DNA of 63,649 nt from the NCBI GenBank assembly GCA_003209755.1, contig QCPD01000011.1, positions 1 through 63,649 of the forward strand. The letters are read 5' to 3'. Made by a program: the position numbers and the translations under genes. This stretch comes from Prochlorococcus sp. AG-436-C14. GTDB lineage: Bacteria > Cyanobacteriota > Cyanobacteriia > PCC-6307 > Cyanobiaceae. Under the pieces are notes generated by a model. That model saw nothing but the letters and a program-made list of their open reading frames with translations, was not told the origin of the DNA and did not search any database. Positions 34,627 through 43,505 of this stretch are shown piece by piece; positions within the stretch are counted from its first letter, which is position 1; the number at the start of each line of letters is the position of its first letter.

Positions 34627-36102
34627 ATGTCAGAATCAAATGTTTCTTGGGAAGTTGTAATCGGATTAGAGACGCATGTGCAGTTGGGGACTAAGAGCAA
34701 AATATTTACTACCGCATCAACAAACTTTGGTGATGAGCCAAATACTCATATCGACCCAGTGGTTTGTGGATTACCAGGCACTTTACCGGTCCTAAATAAA
34801 AAGGTTCTGGAATATGCAGTAAAAGCAGCGATGGCTTTGAATTTAAATATTGCATCTCATAGTAAATTTGATAGAAAGCAATATTTTTATCCAGACTTAC
34901 CAAAAAATTATCAAATCTCTCAGTTTGATGAACCTATTGCAGAAGATGGTTGGATAGAAGTAGAAGTAGCTGAAAAAGGTAAAGCAACTTATGTCAAAAA
35001 AATAGGTATTGAAAGACTACATATGGAGGAGGATGCTGGAAAACTTGTGCACGCAGGTAGTGACCAATTGTCAGGTTCCACGCATTCTTTGGTTGATTAC
35101 AATAGAGCAGGCGTGGCACTTGCTGAAATAGTTAGTAAACCTGATTTAAGAACAGGTAGAGAGGCTGCTGAGTATGCAGCTGAAATTAGAAGAATCATGC
35201 GTTATTTAGGAGTATCTGATGGGAATATGCAAGAAGGTTCTTTGCGATGTGATGTGAATATTTCCGTCAGACCAACTGTTAATGACCCATTTGGCACAAA
35301 AGTAGAAATAAAAAATATGAATTCATTTTCAGCTATTCAGAAAGCTTGTGAATATGAAATTAAGCGGCAAATTAAAGCTTATGAATCTGGAGACGAAGTA
35401 AAACAAGAAACGAGGTTATGGGATGAAGGTAAGCAACTGACTAAAAGTATGAGATCCAAAGAAGGCAGCAGTGATTATCGTTATTTCCCCGACCCTGATC
35501 TAGGTCCTATAGAAGTAAGTAATGATTTAAAAGAAAAATGGCGTGCAGAATTACCAGAATTGCCAGCTGCAAAAAGAAATAGATATTCAGCAGAGTTTGG
35601 TCTTTCTATTTATGATGCACGAGTTTTGACTGATGAATCTTCAATGGCTATATATTTTGAAAAAGTTGTTAACGAAGGAGGTGCAGCTAAATCTTCAGCC
35701 AATTGGATAACCGGAGATATAGCAGCCTATATAAAATCTAATAGATTATCATTTGATCAATTATCTTTTAAGCCGAATGAATTAGCAGAAATGTTAAATA
35801 TGATTGATGCTGGAGAAATAAGTGGAAAAATCGCCAAAGAAATTTTACCTGAATTATTAAGTAAAGGTGGTTCTCCAAAGCAATTAGTCCAAGAACGTGG
35901 TTTAGGGATGATTGGAGATCCTAAAGTTATTGAAGAAATTATTGATCAATTAATCATTAAGCATCCTAATGAGGTTGAATCTTTTAGGTCTGGGAAGAAG
36001 AAATTGCTAGGCTTTTTTGTTGGTCAATTAATGAAGGAAACAAAAGGGAAAGCAGATCCAAAACTCGCTAATCAAATATTAAATAAAAAATTACAAGGTT
36101 AG
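34627..36102 (+). CDS. gatB: Asp/Glu-tRNA amidotransferase subunit B
   Basis: A 491-residue protein with WEVVIGLETHVQL at the start, the GLPGTLPVLN and RLHMEEDAGKL motifs, YNRAGVALAEIVSKPD and a helical C-terminal YqeY-like domain. With GatA and GatC, encoded elsewhere, it turns Glu-tRNA-Gln into Gln-tRNA-Gln. Its stop overlaps the convergent coaE stop by four bases. Confidence 0.97.
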   Translation: MSESNVSWEVVIGLETHVQLGTKSKIFTTASTNFGDEPNTHIDPVVCGLPGTLPVLNKKVLEYAVKAAMALNLNIASHSKFDRKQYFYPDLPKNYQISQFDEPIAEDGWIEVEVAEKGKATYVKKIGIERLHMEEDAGKLVHAGSDQLSGSTHSLVDYNRAGVALAEIVSKPDLRTGREAAEYAAEIRRIMRYLGVSDGNMQEGSLRCDVNISVRPTVNDPFGTKVEIKNMNSFSAIQKACEYEIKRQIKAYESGDEVKQETRLWDEGKQLTKSMRSKEGSSDYRYFPDPDLGPIEVSNDLKEKWRAELPELPAAKRNRYSAEFGLSIYDARVLTDESSMAIYFEKVVNEGGAAKSSANWITGDIAAYIKSNRLSFDQLSFKPNELAEMLNMIDAGEISGKIAKEILPELLSKGGSPKQLVQERGLGMIGDPKVIEEIIDQLIIKHPNEVESFRSGKKKLLGFFVGQLMKETKGKADPKLANQILNKKLQG

Positions 36103-36743
36103 AAATTATATAATTTTTTTAATTGCAGTTTCCATGTCTCATCATCATTAGAATTATTAATTATGTGATCTGCAAATTGTTTTTTAAAAGAGTTTGCCCA
36201 TTGAGCATCAATTCTTTGATTAGCTTCTTCAGGACTTAAGTTATCTCTTTCTTTCAGACGACTTAATTGCCTATCTTTGTGGCAATCAATATAACAAATT
36301 TCACTACATATATTTGTATAATTTTTTTCAAATAGTAGTGGAATAATCAAAATCACTACTGAATTTGATTTTAATTTTTCTAAATCTTCTTCAATTCTTT
36401 TGTTGACAAATGGATGTATCAGTTCTTCCAGCCATTTTTTTTCAACATCATTTCTAAAAACTAATTTGGCTAATTCTTTGCGATTAATAATTTTTTCATT
36501 CTCCCGTGATTTTTGAAGTATTTTATTTCCATATTTTAATAAGACTTGCTTTGATATGGTGCTTTCAGCGCTAAGTGCTTCATGAGCATATGAGTCAGCG
36601 TCTAAAATAGGCCATTGCTTGGCTTGAAAAAGAAAATTTCCAATGATCGTTTTCCCACTGGCAATACCTCCTGTGATACCTATTCTTCTTTGCTTGCCTT
36701 TCCATCTAAGGCAAAGATTGTTTGTTTGTTGTTGGTCAATCAT
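36099..36743 (-). CDS. coaE: Dephospho-CoA kinase
   Basis: Starting at the ATG at 36743 gives 214 residues, the normal size, with P-loop RIGITGGIASGKT, the ILDADSYAHE substrate motif and the LIHPFV segment. A longer frame to 36794 would overlap the divergent argJ start. It phosphorylates dephospho-CoA in the last step of CoA synthesis. The N-terminal KGKQRRI tract is typical of picocyanobacterial forms. Confidence 0.93.
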   Translation of the reverse strand: MIDQQQTNNLCLRWKGKQRRIGITGGIASGKTIIGNFLFQAKQWPILDADSYAHEALSAESTISKQVLLKYGNKILQKSRENEKIINRKELAKLVFRNDVEKKWLEELIHPFVNKRIEEDLEKLKSNSVVILIIPLLFEKNYTNICSEICYIDCHKDRQLSRLKERDNLSPEEANQRIDAQWANSFKKQFADHIINNSNDDETWKLQLKKLYNF

Positions 36744-36787
36744 TAATATTGATAGTAATTGAAAATGCTCTTCTGAATTTGGGTCTT

Positions 36788-38020
36788 TTGACATCTTCTA
36801 TATGGTCTCCAATTTCTGGTGGAATTACTACCCCTAATGGTTTTTTAGCAGCTGGCATTTCTGCAGGATTGAAACCCTCAGGCAAGAAAGATCTTGCTTT
36901 GCTTTATGCACCAGATGGTGCATGTTGTAGTGGGACATTTACTCAATCAGTCACTCGTGCTTATTGCGTAGATTTATGCATTGATCGGCTTAAGGCGTCT
37001 AAGGGCAAAATACGTGCTGTAGTTATTAACTCTGGACAGGCAAATGCTTGTACAGGTAGTAGAGGCAAAATTGATAGTGAAATTATTACACATGAGCTTG
37101 CTCATCGCTTGGGATTATCTAATGAAGAAGTGTTGATATGTTCTACTGGTGTGATTGGTGAGCCAATACCTGTCGAAAGAGTAAATAGTCATTTGGATTA
37201 TCTTATAAAAAGTTTAGATAAGGAAGCTTATCTGGATGCAGCAAATGCAATTCTTACAACAGATCTTCAGGTAAAGCAAATTGCATATCAAGCAGTTTTA
37301 GGAGGGAGAGTAATATCTATTGGAGGAATGGCTAAAGGTTCAGGGATGATTCATCCTTCAATGGCAACAATGTTGAGTTATATCACGTGTGATGTAGGTA
37401 TAGATTACTTTGTATGGTCGGATATGATTAAGCGAGTTGCAGAATCATCTTTTAATGCCATTACAGTTGATGGAGATACGAGTACAAATGATACTTTTTT
37501 GGCTTTCTCTTCTGGACCAAAATTAGATCCAAAATATTTTTCAACTCTTGAAGAGGGACTACACTTAACAGCTCAATACCTGGCTAAATCAATTGCAAGG
37601 GATGGAGAAGGTGCTAATTGTTTGATTGAGATAAAAGTAGAGGGCGCTCAAAGTGACTTAGATGCTCATCTAGTAGCGCGCACAATTGCAGCATCATCTT
37701 TAGTTAAAACTGCAGTACATGGTTCCGATCCTAATTGGGGAAGAATTATTGCTGCACTTGGTTATGCAGGTACTTCTTTTAATTTCAATGATGTCCAATT
37801 ATGGATTGGACCATATGAAATCTTTTCGAATGGAAGACCCCTGGACTTTGATAGACATATAGTGAGTAACTTTATGAAAGCAAGATTAAAAGGGAAATAT
37901 TTGATCGATGATACTATAAGTATTAGATTAAGGATAGGGATGGGGAAAGGTTCGGCTACTGCTTGGGGATGTGATTTGTCTGATCAATATGTTCGTATTA
38001 ATGCCGACTACACAACTTAA
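36788..38020 (+). CDS. argJ: Bifunctional glutamate N-acetyltransferase / ornithine acetyltransferase
   Basis: A 410-residue protein from a TTG start (MTSSIWSPISGGITTPNGF), 44 bases from the divergent coaE start; longer upstream starts would run into coaE. It has the self-cleavage site HPSMATMLSY, whose threonine becomes the nucleophile, and DPNWGRIIAALGY. It cycles the acetyl group in arginine synthesis. Its last codons, for RINADYTT and the stop, are the sequence found six more times downstream, so the gene's 3' end seems to be an insertion target whose reading frame is restored at each event. Confidence 0.95.
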   Translation: MTSSIWSPISGGITTPNGFLAAGISAGLKPSGKKDLALLYAPDGACCSGTFTQSVTRAYCVDLCIDRLKASKGKIRAVVINSGQANACTGSRGKIDSEIITHELAHRLGLSNEEVLICSTGVIGEPIPVERVNSHLDYLIKSLDKEAYLDAANAILTTDLQVKQIAYQAVLGGRVISIGGMAKGSGMIHPSMATMLSYITCDVGIDYFVWSDMIKRVAESSFNAITVDGDTSTNDTFLAFSSGPKLDPKYFSTLEEGLHLTAQYLAKSIARDGEGANCLIEIKVEGAQSDLDAHLVARTIAASSLVKTAVHGSDPNWGRIIAALGYAGTSFNFNDVQLWIGPYEIFSNGRPLDFDRHIVSNFMKARLKGKYLIDDTISIRLRIGMGKGSATAWGCDLSDQYVRINADYTT

Positions 38021-38115
38021 AGTGTGATTCAACAAGATAGAAGTTATAGCAATGGATTACAAGAGTGCTTTATACACACATATTTTAAGTGCGACCATTG
38101 TGTGATTATTATTTT
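38021..38115 (+). other. Left end of cassette 1: GTGTGATT motifs and core
   Basis: Directly behind the argJ stop: AGTGTGATT (38022), a reverse core (38042-38060, GTTATAGCAATGGATTAC) and GTGTGATTATT at 38100-38110. The same motif recurs three times at the right end of the cassette (39597-39640). Confidence 0.6.
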
Positions 38116-38142
38116 TATAGAGGGAAGTAAGTTGAATTAATT

Positions 38143-39558
38143 ATGCCAAGTAAGCATACAAAGGTTCAAAAAGAAGAGATATGTAATCTATTTCCAGAAA
38201 AAAGTGTTAAGGAATTATCTGCCATTTATGACTGTGCCGAAACAACAATCAGAAAATGCTTAAGAGATAATGGGATATCTCCTGCTGAGGTTCAAAAAAA
38301 GAATGCAGAAGATCTATCTGGACAACAGTTTGGGAAATTAACTGTTATCAAGAGAGGACCTCCATATATTCAGAAAAGAGGAGATAAAGAGGTTCGACTG
38401 ACTCAATATTGGTGTAAGTGTTCTTGCGGGAATCCTAATCTCAAGTTACTTAAAGCAAATACTCTTAAAACAGGTAGTACTAAATCCTGTGGTTGCGGGA
38501 AGGGAAATCAAAAGGATCTTATAGGTCTTGAATTTGGAAAATTTAAAGTTATAAAAAGAGGTCCTAATGGACGAAAATCAAATAGTAGATGGTGGGTGAA
38601 ATGTTCCTGTGGTAACCCTACCCTTCTTCTGAGATATGCCGAATTCTTAAAAACAGGAGAGCATTGGCATTGTGGATGCGAAAACAGTATTGAAGTTAGG
38701 AGAAATGAACACATCAAGAAGTTAAAGTTGTTAGGTAAGGTTGAATTAGTTGGCGATTACTTAAATGAATCAACATCTACTACTTATAGATGTTTAGAAC
38801 ACAATGAAATTCATCCGAGTTTGCCAAGTAATGTAGTAACAGGTCATGGACTTAAATGTTGTCATTCATCTGCGGTAAATAAAACTGCCCAAAGACTGAG
38901 GGATGAAGGTTTAAATAAACTAATTTCTTTCTGTAAAAGGAAAGGATCGCAAATTGAATATGTAGATGGATACGTCAATACTGATACTCTTGCGAATTTT
39001 CGTTGCAGAATTCATGATCAAATTCATCCTGCAAATCCTTATACAATTCGCACGAGAAATTCACGTTTAAAATGCTGCAATAGAGGTGGTTATGACACGT
39101 TAGAGCAAGCAATTCAAGGTAATCTTCGCTCTCAGGATGTACTTGAATGGTTGTATTTATATGAACTCTCAAGATTTGAAGGATATATTAAATTTGGGAT
39201 TGCACAGGATATTAGTGATAATGCCGATGATACTGAGAGAGTTATATCTCGTTCAGATGACGAAGAATATGGAGAGGAGATTTGCTCTTGGTTATTTGAT
39301 ACAAGATTAGATGCTTTTCTTGTAGAGGAGGCACTCTTTCATAAAACCATTAAGTATCAATCACATCCTATTGAACTGACAGGTTGGGCGGGATATTTAG
39401 AGATTAGGAAATGCCCTCAAGACTGGATAGTAGATCAATCACAATTCTTGGTTGATCATTTTTATAAAGTAGGCAGATGGCAGTTTGTATTAGATCAAAT
39501 ACCTTTGAATTCAGAGCAATCATCTAAAGTGCAGTCTTTGTTGCTATCTGAAAATTAG
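38143..39558 (+). CDS. GIY-YIG-like nuclease with HTH and zinc-ribbon repeats
   Basis: A 471-residue protein. Residues 1-45 look like a helix-turn-helix (KSVKELSAIYDCAETTIRKC). Two zinc-ribbon units follow, each of the form GLEFGKFKVIKRG...WxKCSCGNP...SCGC (about 65-125 and 127-185), like those of phage homing-type endonucleases. Two shorter Cys/His units follow (RCLEHNEIHP, RCRIHDQIHP). The C-terminal part (WLYLYELSRFEGYIKFGIAQ ... VEEALFHKT) fits a GIY-YIG/T5orf172-type nuclease fold. It is the only gene in the cassette next to argJ. It may be a homing or defence nuclease, or take part in mobility. Confidence 0.65.
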   Translation: MPSKHTKVQKEEICNLFPEKSVKELSAIYDCAETTIRKCLRDNGISPAEVQKKNAEDLSGQQFGKLTVIKRGPPYIQKRGDKEVRLTQYWCKCSCGNPNLKLLKANTLKTGSTKSCGCGKGNQKDLIGLEFGKFKVIKRGPNGRKSNSRWWVKCSCGNPTLLLRYAEFLKTGEHWHCGCENSIEVRRNEHIKKLKLLGKVELVGDYLNESTSTTYRCLEHNEIHPSLPSNVVTGHGLKCCHSSAVNKTAQRLRDEGLNKLISFCKRKGSQIEYVDGYVNTDTLANFRCRIHDQIHPANPYTIRTRNSRLKCCNRGGYDTLEQAIQGNLRSQDVLEWLYLYELSRFEGYIKFGIAQDISDNADDTERVISRSDDEEYGEEICSWLFDTRLDAFLVEEALFHKTIKYQSHPIELTGWAGYLEIRKCPQDWIVDQSQFLVDHFYKVGRWQFVLDQIPLNSEQSSKVQSLLLSEN

Positions 39559-39561
39559 TGA

Positions 39562-39593
39562 TTATAGGGGTGAATATGTATTCACCCCTATAA
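39562..39593 (+). terminator. Long perfect hairpin behind the nuclease gene
   Basis: The 14-base arms TTATAGGGGTGAAT and ATTCACCCCTATAA surround ATGT, three bases after the stop. There is no T-run, so it could be a factor-dependent end or an mRNA-stabilising structure. Confidence 0.6.
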
Positions 39594-39596
39594 GAA

Positions 39597-39700
39597 AGTG
39601 TGATTATTTTGTGAGGCAGTGTGATTATTGTGTGATTATTTTTTATTTAAATAGATGTAGTGATACCAGTTGAAGTTGAGATAGGTGCGTATATAAAACT
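39597..39700 (+). other. Right end of cassette 1: three GTGTGATTATT motifs and core
   Basis: GTGTGATTATT at 39598, 39619 and 39630, then a reverse core (39655-39676, TAGTGATACCAGTTGAAG) and GTGCGTATA, directly before the displaced argJ tail. The block 39620-39735 resembles 47010-47123 in order and spacing. Confidence 0.6.
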
Positions 39701-39708
39701 CTGTTTGT

Positions 39709-39736
39709 GCGTATCAATGCCGACTATACAACGTAA
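39709..39736 (+). repeat. argJ: Displaced argJ tail R1
   Basis: It reads GTGCGTATCAATGCCGAC, then TATACAACGTAA. In frame this is VRINADYTT-stop, identical to the ArgJ C-terminus with four synonymous third-position changes. Confidence 0.85.
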
Positions 39737-39780
39737 TTGAGATCCATTGCAGCACAGTTGATCTTAGCGAGAAGTAAAGT

Positions 39781-39860
39781 AAATAAAACACTAATAAAAC
39801 AGTGATGTCGCTATAACTGGGATTTCGAGGTTTTTATTTAAAAAATAAAACACTAAAAAA
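39781..39860 (+). other. Left end of the restriction cassette: AATAAAACACTA motifs and core
   Basis: AATAAAACACTAATAAAAC (39782), a core copy (39805-39826, CGCTATAACTGGGATTT) and AATAAAACACTAAAAAAA (39844). The same two motifs around a core mark the right end of this cassette at 42203-42283. The remainder of the 39559-39963 gap shows no gene. Confidence 0.65.
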
Positions 39861-39963
39861 ATAACTTTAAAACGTCTTGAACGTAGTCATAATACGAATA
39901 ATTGGTATGTATTTTATGCAATTAAAATTATTGATGATAAAATAGGAAGAACTATTTTGAAGA

Positions 39964-41232
39964 ATGAAAGATTGCGATTTAAAAAAAAATAAGTTTAATG
40001 CGATTTCTTTATTTTCTGGTTGCGGCGGATTAGATATTGGTGCTTCTAATGCAGGTTTTGATATATCTTTTGCAAACGAGGTTGACCCTTCAGCAGTTGA
40101 AACTTTAAAAATTAATACTCCTGATTATCATATTGATAATAGGTCTATCGTGGAAATTAGTGCTGAAAGCATATTTAATTCTACAGGTCTAAAAGATATA
40201 GATCTCCTACTAGGTGGTCCGCCTTGTCAAGCATTTAGTGTCTTTGGAAAAAGGAAAGGTGTTAAAGATAGAAGAGGTATGATGACTTTTGAATTTCTTC
40301 GTTTAACTAAGGAATTAGAACCTAAAGTTTTTTTGATGGAAAATGTAAGAGGTTTATTATCTATGCCTTTTGCAAGTAAAAATGATAATGAAAATTGCGA
40401 TAAGACTTTTCAGGAGAAAGGATCACTCTTGAAACTTCTCATTGAGGAATTTCATGATATTGGTTATAGCGTAGATCTATATGTAACTAATTCAGCGAAC
40501 TATGGTAGTCCTCAAATTAGAGAACGTATTTTCTTAATTGGTAATAGATATGGGGTTAAATCAGATTTTTTAAAACCTACTCATAGTAATAGGTCGGAAG
40601 ATAACTTATTACCATTTAAAACTCTTGGTGATGCAATAGGAAAAAATTTTGTAGATTCAGATACAAGTTGTATGAATTTCAGTAAAAGGAAGTTGCATTA
40701 CTTGTCGATGATTCCAGCAGGAGGTAATTGGAGATCACTTCCAGTTGAAATCCAGAAAGAATCTATGGGTAAAGCTTGGTATTTAAAAGGAGGCAGGAGT
40801 GCATATTGGAGAAAACTATCTATGGATTTCCCCTCTCCAACAGTTGTAACTATGCCTAATCATGCAGGAACAAGCATGTGCCATCCTGATGAATTAAGAG
40901 CAATAACTGTAGGTGAGGCAGCAGCGATTCAAGAGTTTCCGAGAGACTATAAGTTTTTTGGTTCGACAACTGAGAAGATGAGACAAATAGGGAATGCTGT
41001 TCCAGTTGGTTTGGCGAAGGTTGCTGCTAGTAGTGCATTTAATTTATTGACTACAATTAATAGTGGAAATTATGAGTCATCACGTCAACCATTTTTTAAT
41101 GAACAACATTTGAGACCACATGTAAGAACTAGGTCTTTTTATAGAAAGGGAATTGTTTTTGATGGTCACTCTCCTTATAAAACTACACTTGTAGATTCTG
41201 ATCAGATGGATTTATTTATTGATGCTTCGTAA
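39964..41232 (+). CDS. DNA (cytosine-5-)-methyltransferase
   Basis: A 422-residue protein with the motifs in order: ISLFSGCGGLDIGASNAGF (SAM binding), LLLGGPPCQAFSVFGKR with catalytic C88, FLMENVRGLL (ENV), SANYGSPQIRERIFLIG (QxRxR), and GNAVPVGLAKVAA near the end. The target-recognition part is about residues 220-320. It methylates cytosine and should protect against the restriction enzyme encoded convergently, with which it overlaps by 21 bases. The recognition sequence cannot be read from the protein. Confidence 0.93.
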   Translation: MKDCDLKKNKFNAISLFSGCGGLDIGASNAGFDISFANEVDPSAVETLKINTPDYHIDNRSIVEISAESIFNSTGLKDIDLLLGGPPCQAFSVFGKRKGVKDRRGMMTFEFLRLTKELEPKVFLMENVRGLLSMPFASKNDNENCDKTFQEKGSLLKLLIEEFHDIGYSVDLYVTNSANYGSPQIRERIFLIGNRYGVKSDFLKPTHSNRSEDNLLPFKTLGDAIGKNFVDSDTSCMNFSKRKLHYLSMIPAGGNWRSLPVEIQKESMGKAWYLKGGRSAYWRKLSMDFPSPTVVTMPNHAGTSMCHPDELRAITVGEAAAIQEFPRDYKFFGSTTEKMRQIGNAVPVGLAKVAASSAFNLLTTINSGNYESSRQPFFNEQHLRPHVRTRSFYRKGIVFDGHSPYKTTLVDSDQMDLFIDAS

Positions 41233-42027
41233 TAGTTGTAACCAATCATTTAACTCATTAGGATTTTTATTTAGGTTGTAATTTTGTAAAGTTTCTTGTT
41301 CAAATAAGTTTAACTTTTCCTTTATCCTTTCTTTTATTTTGCTTTCATTAATTCCTTTGTAAATACCCTCAAGAATATATTCTTGAGTCTCTTCACAATT
41401 ATTTAACCAACTCCAGAATTCTTTTCCTGCAAGAACATCTACTTTTTGTGTTAAGTCTTTCACATCATGATTTTTACCTCGATTTATACCTCTTAAAATA
41501 TCGTATTTATCTGTTAGATCAAACTTTGAACCATAAAATATTCCTACTTTAATTGTATTGATATTGTCAGAATGATTTTCTATAATTTCTTGAAATGATC
41601 TATTAAGTTGAACTGCCATCGTTAATTGAATAGTCCATTTCCCTGCTTTTAGCGATAGTAAATGTGTTTTATCTTCTTTATAAACAATATGATCAATTTC
41701 ATCGAAGCATGATTCATAATATGGATAATTTTCTCTTCTAAATTTAGTATCTAATTTTTTTGTATTAAAAACATTAGGTAATATTTTCTCATCTATCAAT
41801 TTTCCAAAACCAGTATTATGACCAATCATTAAATGAGAAGAAACTAGAATATTAATGAGATCTTTATTCTCCTTACAGTCATGGAAATTATAGATAATTG
41901 GTATTAAAAATGGATTGAGTGACATTGTCTCTATTGATATTGAGTCTAATTTTGCTTCTCTTTGCTTTATCCACCATTTAGTCCAATACTTTGTTTTTTC
42001 TATAACTTGAGATTTACTAACTTGCAT
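41212..42027 (-). CDS. PmeII-family type II restriction endonuclease
   Basis: A 271-residue protein whose segments LIGHNTGFGKLIDEKILPNVFN (spaced), FDEIDHIVYKEDKTHLLSLK, KWTIQLTMAVQLNRSF and LTDKYDILRGINRG match the PmeII-type family. The D-E-I-D-H ... LSLKAGKW layout fits a PD-(D/E)xK core (E/D plus xLK). It cuts DNA unmodified by the neighbouring methyltransferase. The convergent, tail-overlapping layout ties the two genes into one addiction-type unit inside a single cassette. Confidence 0.8.
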   Translation of the reverse strand: MQVSKSQVIEKTKYWTKWWIKQREAKLDSISIETMSLNPFLIPIIYNFHDCKENKDLINILVSSHLMIGHNTGFGKLIDEKILPNVFNTKKLDTKFRRENYPYYESCFDEIDHIVYKEDKTHLLSLKAGKWTIQLTMAVQLNRSFQEIIENHSDNINTIKVGIFYGSKFDLTDKYDILRGINRGKNHDVKDLTQKVDVLAGKEFWSWLNNCEETQEYILEGIYKGINESKIKERIKEKLNLFEQETLQNYNLNKNPNELNDWLQLLRSINK

Positions 42028-42202
42028 TTATTTTTATATTTCCATTGTTTACTAATTTGTCAATTCATAAATTGTCTTGATGTGGTTATTGTTTCATTAG
42101 AAGATTACATACTATTTTTCAATAATTTGCGAGAAAAATTTCTCAATGAATAACCTTCTAATGCAATAATCGCTTTTTTTAATTATTATCTACATTAAGT
42201 AG

Positions 42203-42325
42203 AAATAAAACACTAAAAAAACGGTGGATAGGGTATGACTGCGTTTTGGGCGATTCTATGCGAAATAAAACACTAATAAAACAGTAACTGCTTCCTTGAG
42301 ATCAATTGCTATGACTAAGTTTTAA
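42203..42325 (+). other. Right end of the restriction cassette
   Basis: AATAAAACACTAAAAAAA (42204), core (42229-42249, GGGTATGACTGCGTTTT), AATAAAACACTAATAAAAC (42264) and a second core (42297-42319, ATCAATTGCTATGACT), then the displaced tail R2. No gene is visible in 42028-42449. Confidence 0.65.
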
Positions 42326-42335
42326 CTCTTATATT

Positions 42336-42362
42336 TGTATCAATGCCGATTATACGACGTAG
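42336..42362 (+). repeat. argJ: Displaced argJ tail R2
   Basis: ATCAATGCCGATTATACGAC then GTAG: INADYTT-stop, with every difference from argJ synonymous and a TAG stop instead of TAA. The arginine codon before it is lost, which places the crossover near that point. Confidence 0.85.
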
Positions 42363-42368
42363 CGTGAG

Positions 42369-42428
42369 ATCCTTTGCTATGACTTCTGTTTGAGAGACGC
42401 GTATCCTTCAGGCACGGTTTAGGCACGC
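42369..42428 (+). other. Left end of cassette 3: core and GGCACG motifs
   Basis: Core at 42369-42390 (ATCCTTTGCTATGACTTC), then GGCACGGTTTAGGCACGC at 42411-42428. Matching GGCACG motifs stand at the right end (43067 and 43118-43135). Confidence 0.6.
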
Positions 42429-42449
42429 TTGATTTACACCTGTTTTGAT

Positions 42450-42896
42450 TTAGGTGTTGTTATTTTCTCTTTTTTTTCGGAGTTTCTCCCTTTCCTCATG
42501 TTTGTCGAAATAACATATTCTTTTTTCTTTGTAATAAACTGAATAACCGCCAGTATGTTGCCACATGTCTATATTTTTACTTTCAAAACTACTCGGGTTG
42601 CCCCATCCTGCGAATAATCCCATTTCTCTAATTGTTTTATCATTTGGGAATGTCAACAATGCTTCTGCAGGCGTCAAATGTAAGGGTGAGTATGGGGTTA
42701 GAATAAATTGAGGTGAATCTGAAATGAGTTTTACTTGTATACCATTACAAGTTTTTTTTGAAGGTTTTATAAATCGAGGTGCAGAATCTTTTCTCGTAAA
42801 ACCTCCAATAGTGGCAGTAGCAGGTGTAGGACAGAATGGTGCTCCAATAGCAACTATCGACAAAAGAAATTTGATTACATGGTTTTTTGACTTCAT
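42450..42896 (-). CDS. Small exported protein of unknown function
   Basis: A 148-residue protein with a signal peptide (KFLLSIVAIGAPFCPTPATA, cut near residue 29). The mature protein has two cysteines and ends in a highly charged tail (KHEEREKLRKKRENNNT). It is the only cargo of the third argJ cassette. Function unknown. Confidence 0.65.
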   Translation of the reverse strand: MKSKNHVIKFLLSIVAIGAPFCPTPATATIGGFTRKDSAPRFIKPSKKTCNGIQVKLISDSPQFILTPYSPLHLTPAEALLTFPNDKTIREMGLFAGWGNPSSFESKNIDMWQHTGGYSVYYKEKRICYFDKHEEREKLRKKRENNNT

Positions 42897-43066
42897 TTTT
42901 ATGTCTCCTTTATATCTTTTATTTTATCTTGGTTTTGATTTAGATCTAATAAGAATCAAAAATCTATAATTTATATCAATTATTTGTAGTCATAGTAGTT
43001 ATTAGTTTTACGAAGTAATAGTGTGGTGTTTGATTGATTTTTGCTGGTCTCTTATAAGGCATTGAA

Positions 43067-43181
43067 GGCACGGTTTAGTGGAAGATGCTACCGCTCTGAC
43101 TAGGATTTGAAGAGTTAGGCACGATTTTGGCACGCATAGCATCTGCAGTATAAAATCAGTTATTGCAATCGTTTCAAGAGA
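43067..43181 (+). other. Right end of cassette 3: GGCACG motifs and two cores
   Basis: GGCACGGTTTA (43067), core (43088-43111, ACCGCTCTGACTAGGATTT), GGCACGATTTTGGCACGC (43118-43135) and a reverse core (43157-43176), then tail R3. Apart from this, the 42897-43505 gap holds only the ends of cassettes. Confidence 0.6.
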
Positions 43182-43195
43182 ATATCTACCGTAGG

Positions 43196-43223
43196 TTTAG
43201 ATCAATGCCGACTATACGACCTA
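43196..43223 (+). repeat. argJ: Displaced argJ tail R3
   Basis: ATCAATGCCGACTATACGAC then CTAA: INADYTT-stop, synonymous to argJ. The following ~100 bases (AAAGTGTGAT, GTTATATCAATCGATTT, AATACGCAC) align with the 100 bases behind the real argJ stop. Confidence 0.85.
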
Positions 43224-43344
43224 AAGTGTGATGTTAGAGACACAAGTTATATCAATCGATTTGGAGGGTGTTTAATACGCACCTTTGAAAGTGTGACCTA
43301 AGTGTGATGTAGATTTTTAAAAGTGTGATGTTACTTTTTTAAAC

Positions 43345-43391
43345 TTCTAGAGGTGAACCGTGGTTCATGTCTAGATTAGAAAAATATATTT
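43345..43391 (+). repeat. 47-bp direct repeat left of the methyltransferase gene
   Basis: The block TTCTAGAGGTGAACCGTGGT and onwards to AATATATTT recurs at 44293-44339 with four differences. It contains the inverted pair TGAACC/GGTTCA. The two copies bracket the methyltransferase gene, and each is preceded by AAGTGTGAT motifs. Confidence 0.75.
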
Positions 43392-43505
43392 TTCACCATT
43401 TTTGTAGCTGCTTATAAATTTAATTTCTAATGATTTTGAGATCTTTATTGTTATGCTAATCCTATCATTCTTTCACAAGATTAATAGTTAATTTTTTTGA
43501 TGGAA

